NCBI RefSeq assembly: GCF_002214625.1
Contig: NZ_CP015994.1
Coordinates: 1,116,001-1,180,000, forward strand
From: Anaplasma ovis str. Haibei
GTDB lineage: Bacteria; Pseudomonadota; Alphaproteobacteria; Rickettsiales; Anaplasmataceae
Direction: 5' to 3'
Length of the DNA stretch: 64,000 bases
Below are positions 63,709-64,000 of the stretch, piece by piece. How positions within the stretch are numbered: position 1 is the first letter of the stretch; each line of letters starts with the position of its first letter. The position numbers and the translations under genes were made by a program. The notes beneath the pieces were generated by a model. The model saw nothing but the letters and a program-made list of their open reading frames with translations. It ran no database searches and was not told where the DNA came from.

Positions 63709-64000
63709 ATGATGGATTACGAGAAGGTATTTCTTGAGAAAATACAAGCTATCAAGGAAGAAGGTAGATACAGGGAGTTTACCGGGTTTCGTCGTATTCC
63801 AGGGAAGTTCCCATACGCCATTGAGTGCCAGACAGAGAAAGTTGTAACGCTTTGGTGCAGCAATGACTATTTAGGTATGAGTCAGAACGAACACGTGCTA
63901 TCTGCTGCGCGTGATGTGAGTGTCAATGTTGGGGCTGGTGGGACCAGGAACATTTCTGGCACTACAAAAGAGGTTATAGAACTGGAGCGCTCTCTGGCGG
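63709..64000 (+). CDS. hemA: 5-aminolevulinate synthase (partial, C-terminus outside window)
   Basis: The frame is open from the ATG at 63709 (a second ATG follows at once) to the window end, 97 residues. EGRYREFTGFRRIPGKFPYA, then LWCSNDYLGMSQNE and GAGGTRNISG are the family N-terminus. It condenses glycine and succinyl-CoA with pyridoxal phosphate, the alphaproteobacterial first step of haem synthesis. The catalytic lysine lies outside the window. Confidence 0.93.
   Translation, partial: MMDYEKVFLEKIQAIKEEGRYREFTGFRRIPGKFPYAIECQTEKVVTLWCSNDYLGMSQNEHVLSAARDVSVNVGAGGTRNISGTTKEVIELERSLA

Noticed and set aside
1-64000. CRISPR array, prophage or insertion sequence
   Set aside because: No regularly spaced short repeats, no transposase or phage genes, and no terminal inverted repeats were seen on reading through the window.

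Overview
The window is chromosomal DNA from a tick-borne Anaplasma of the A. marginale group (A. marginale, A. centrale or A. ovis); I cannot fix the species by eye. The evidence is an msp2-type pseudogene head to head with an msp3-type pseudogene, two clusters of outer-membrane proteins of the MSP2 superfamily, many lineage-specific genes, and alphaproteobacterial housekeeping genes split into small operons. No phage, insertion sequence or CRISPR array was seen.

Layout. 0-15 kb: end of a two-helix membrane protein; gap; the SRP RNA gene directly ahead of dnaX-ybaB-asd; a Bax-inhibitor-like protein and tsaE; thrS-infC; a CinA-like amidase; rimM-trmD-rplS; ybeY-parA-parB with a parS-like site inside the end of ybeY; ftsZ. 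15-19 kb: three tandem MSP2-superfamily OMP genes closed by a strong terminator, then ubiD. 20.5-23 kb: the msp3/msp2 pseudogene complex, a probable donor site for antigenic variation. 23-29 kb: a large lineage-specific membrane protein, secD, uvrB. 29.6-43.2 kb: housekeeping genes (family-4 UDG, def, plsC, rpsT, lgt, murJ) interspersed with lineage-specific genes. These include small acidic beta-rich proteins without signal peptides that look like members of one dispersed family, one of them in a fresh 1.18-kb tandem duplication. 43.7-48 kb: a second OMP cluster of three full genes plus a truncated copy of the first, abutting recF. 48-64 kb: argF-recF, a histone-like basic protein, polA, rpe, mlaE-mlaF, a large lineage-specific membrane protein, mraY-ispB, glnA, tRNA-Lys(UUU), tyrS, and the start of hemA at the window edge.

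How it fits together: the OMP clusters and the pseudogene complex are surface-antigen and recombination regions; ParA/ParB with the parS-like site is the chromosome partition system; the rest is core replication, translation, envelope and cofactor metabolism. GTG and TTG starts are common, so several starts were chosen from Shine-Dalgarno (SD) spacing and family N-termini. The most useful observations are the parS-like site, the SRP RNA gene, the pseudogene pair, the OMP duplication with its 12-bp junction motif, the tandem duplication with a localised divergent patch, and the dispersed acidic protein family.
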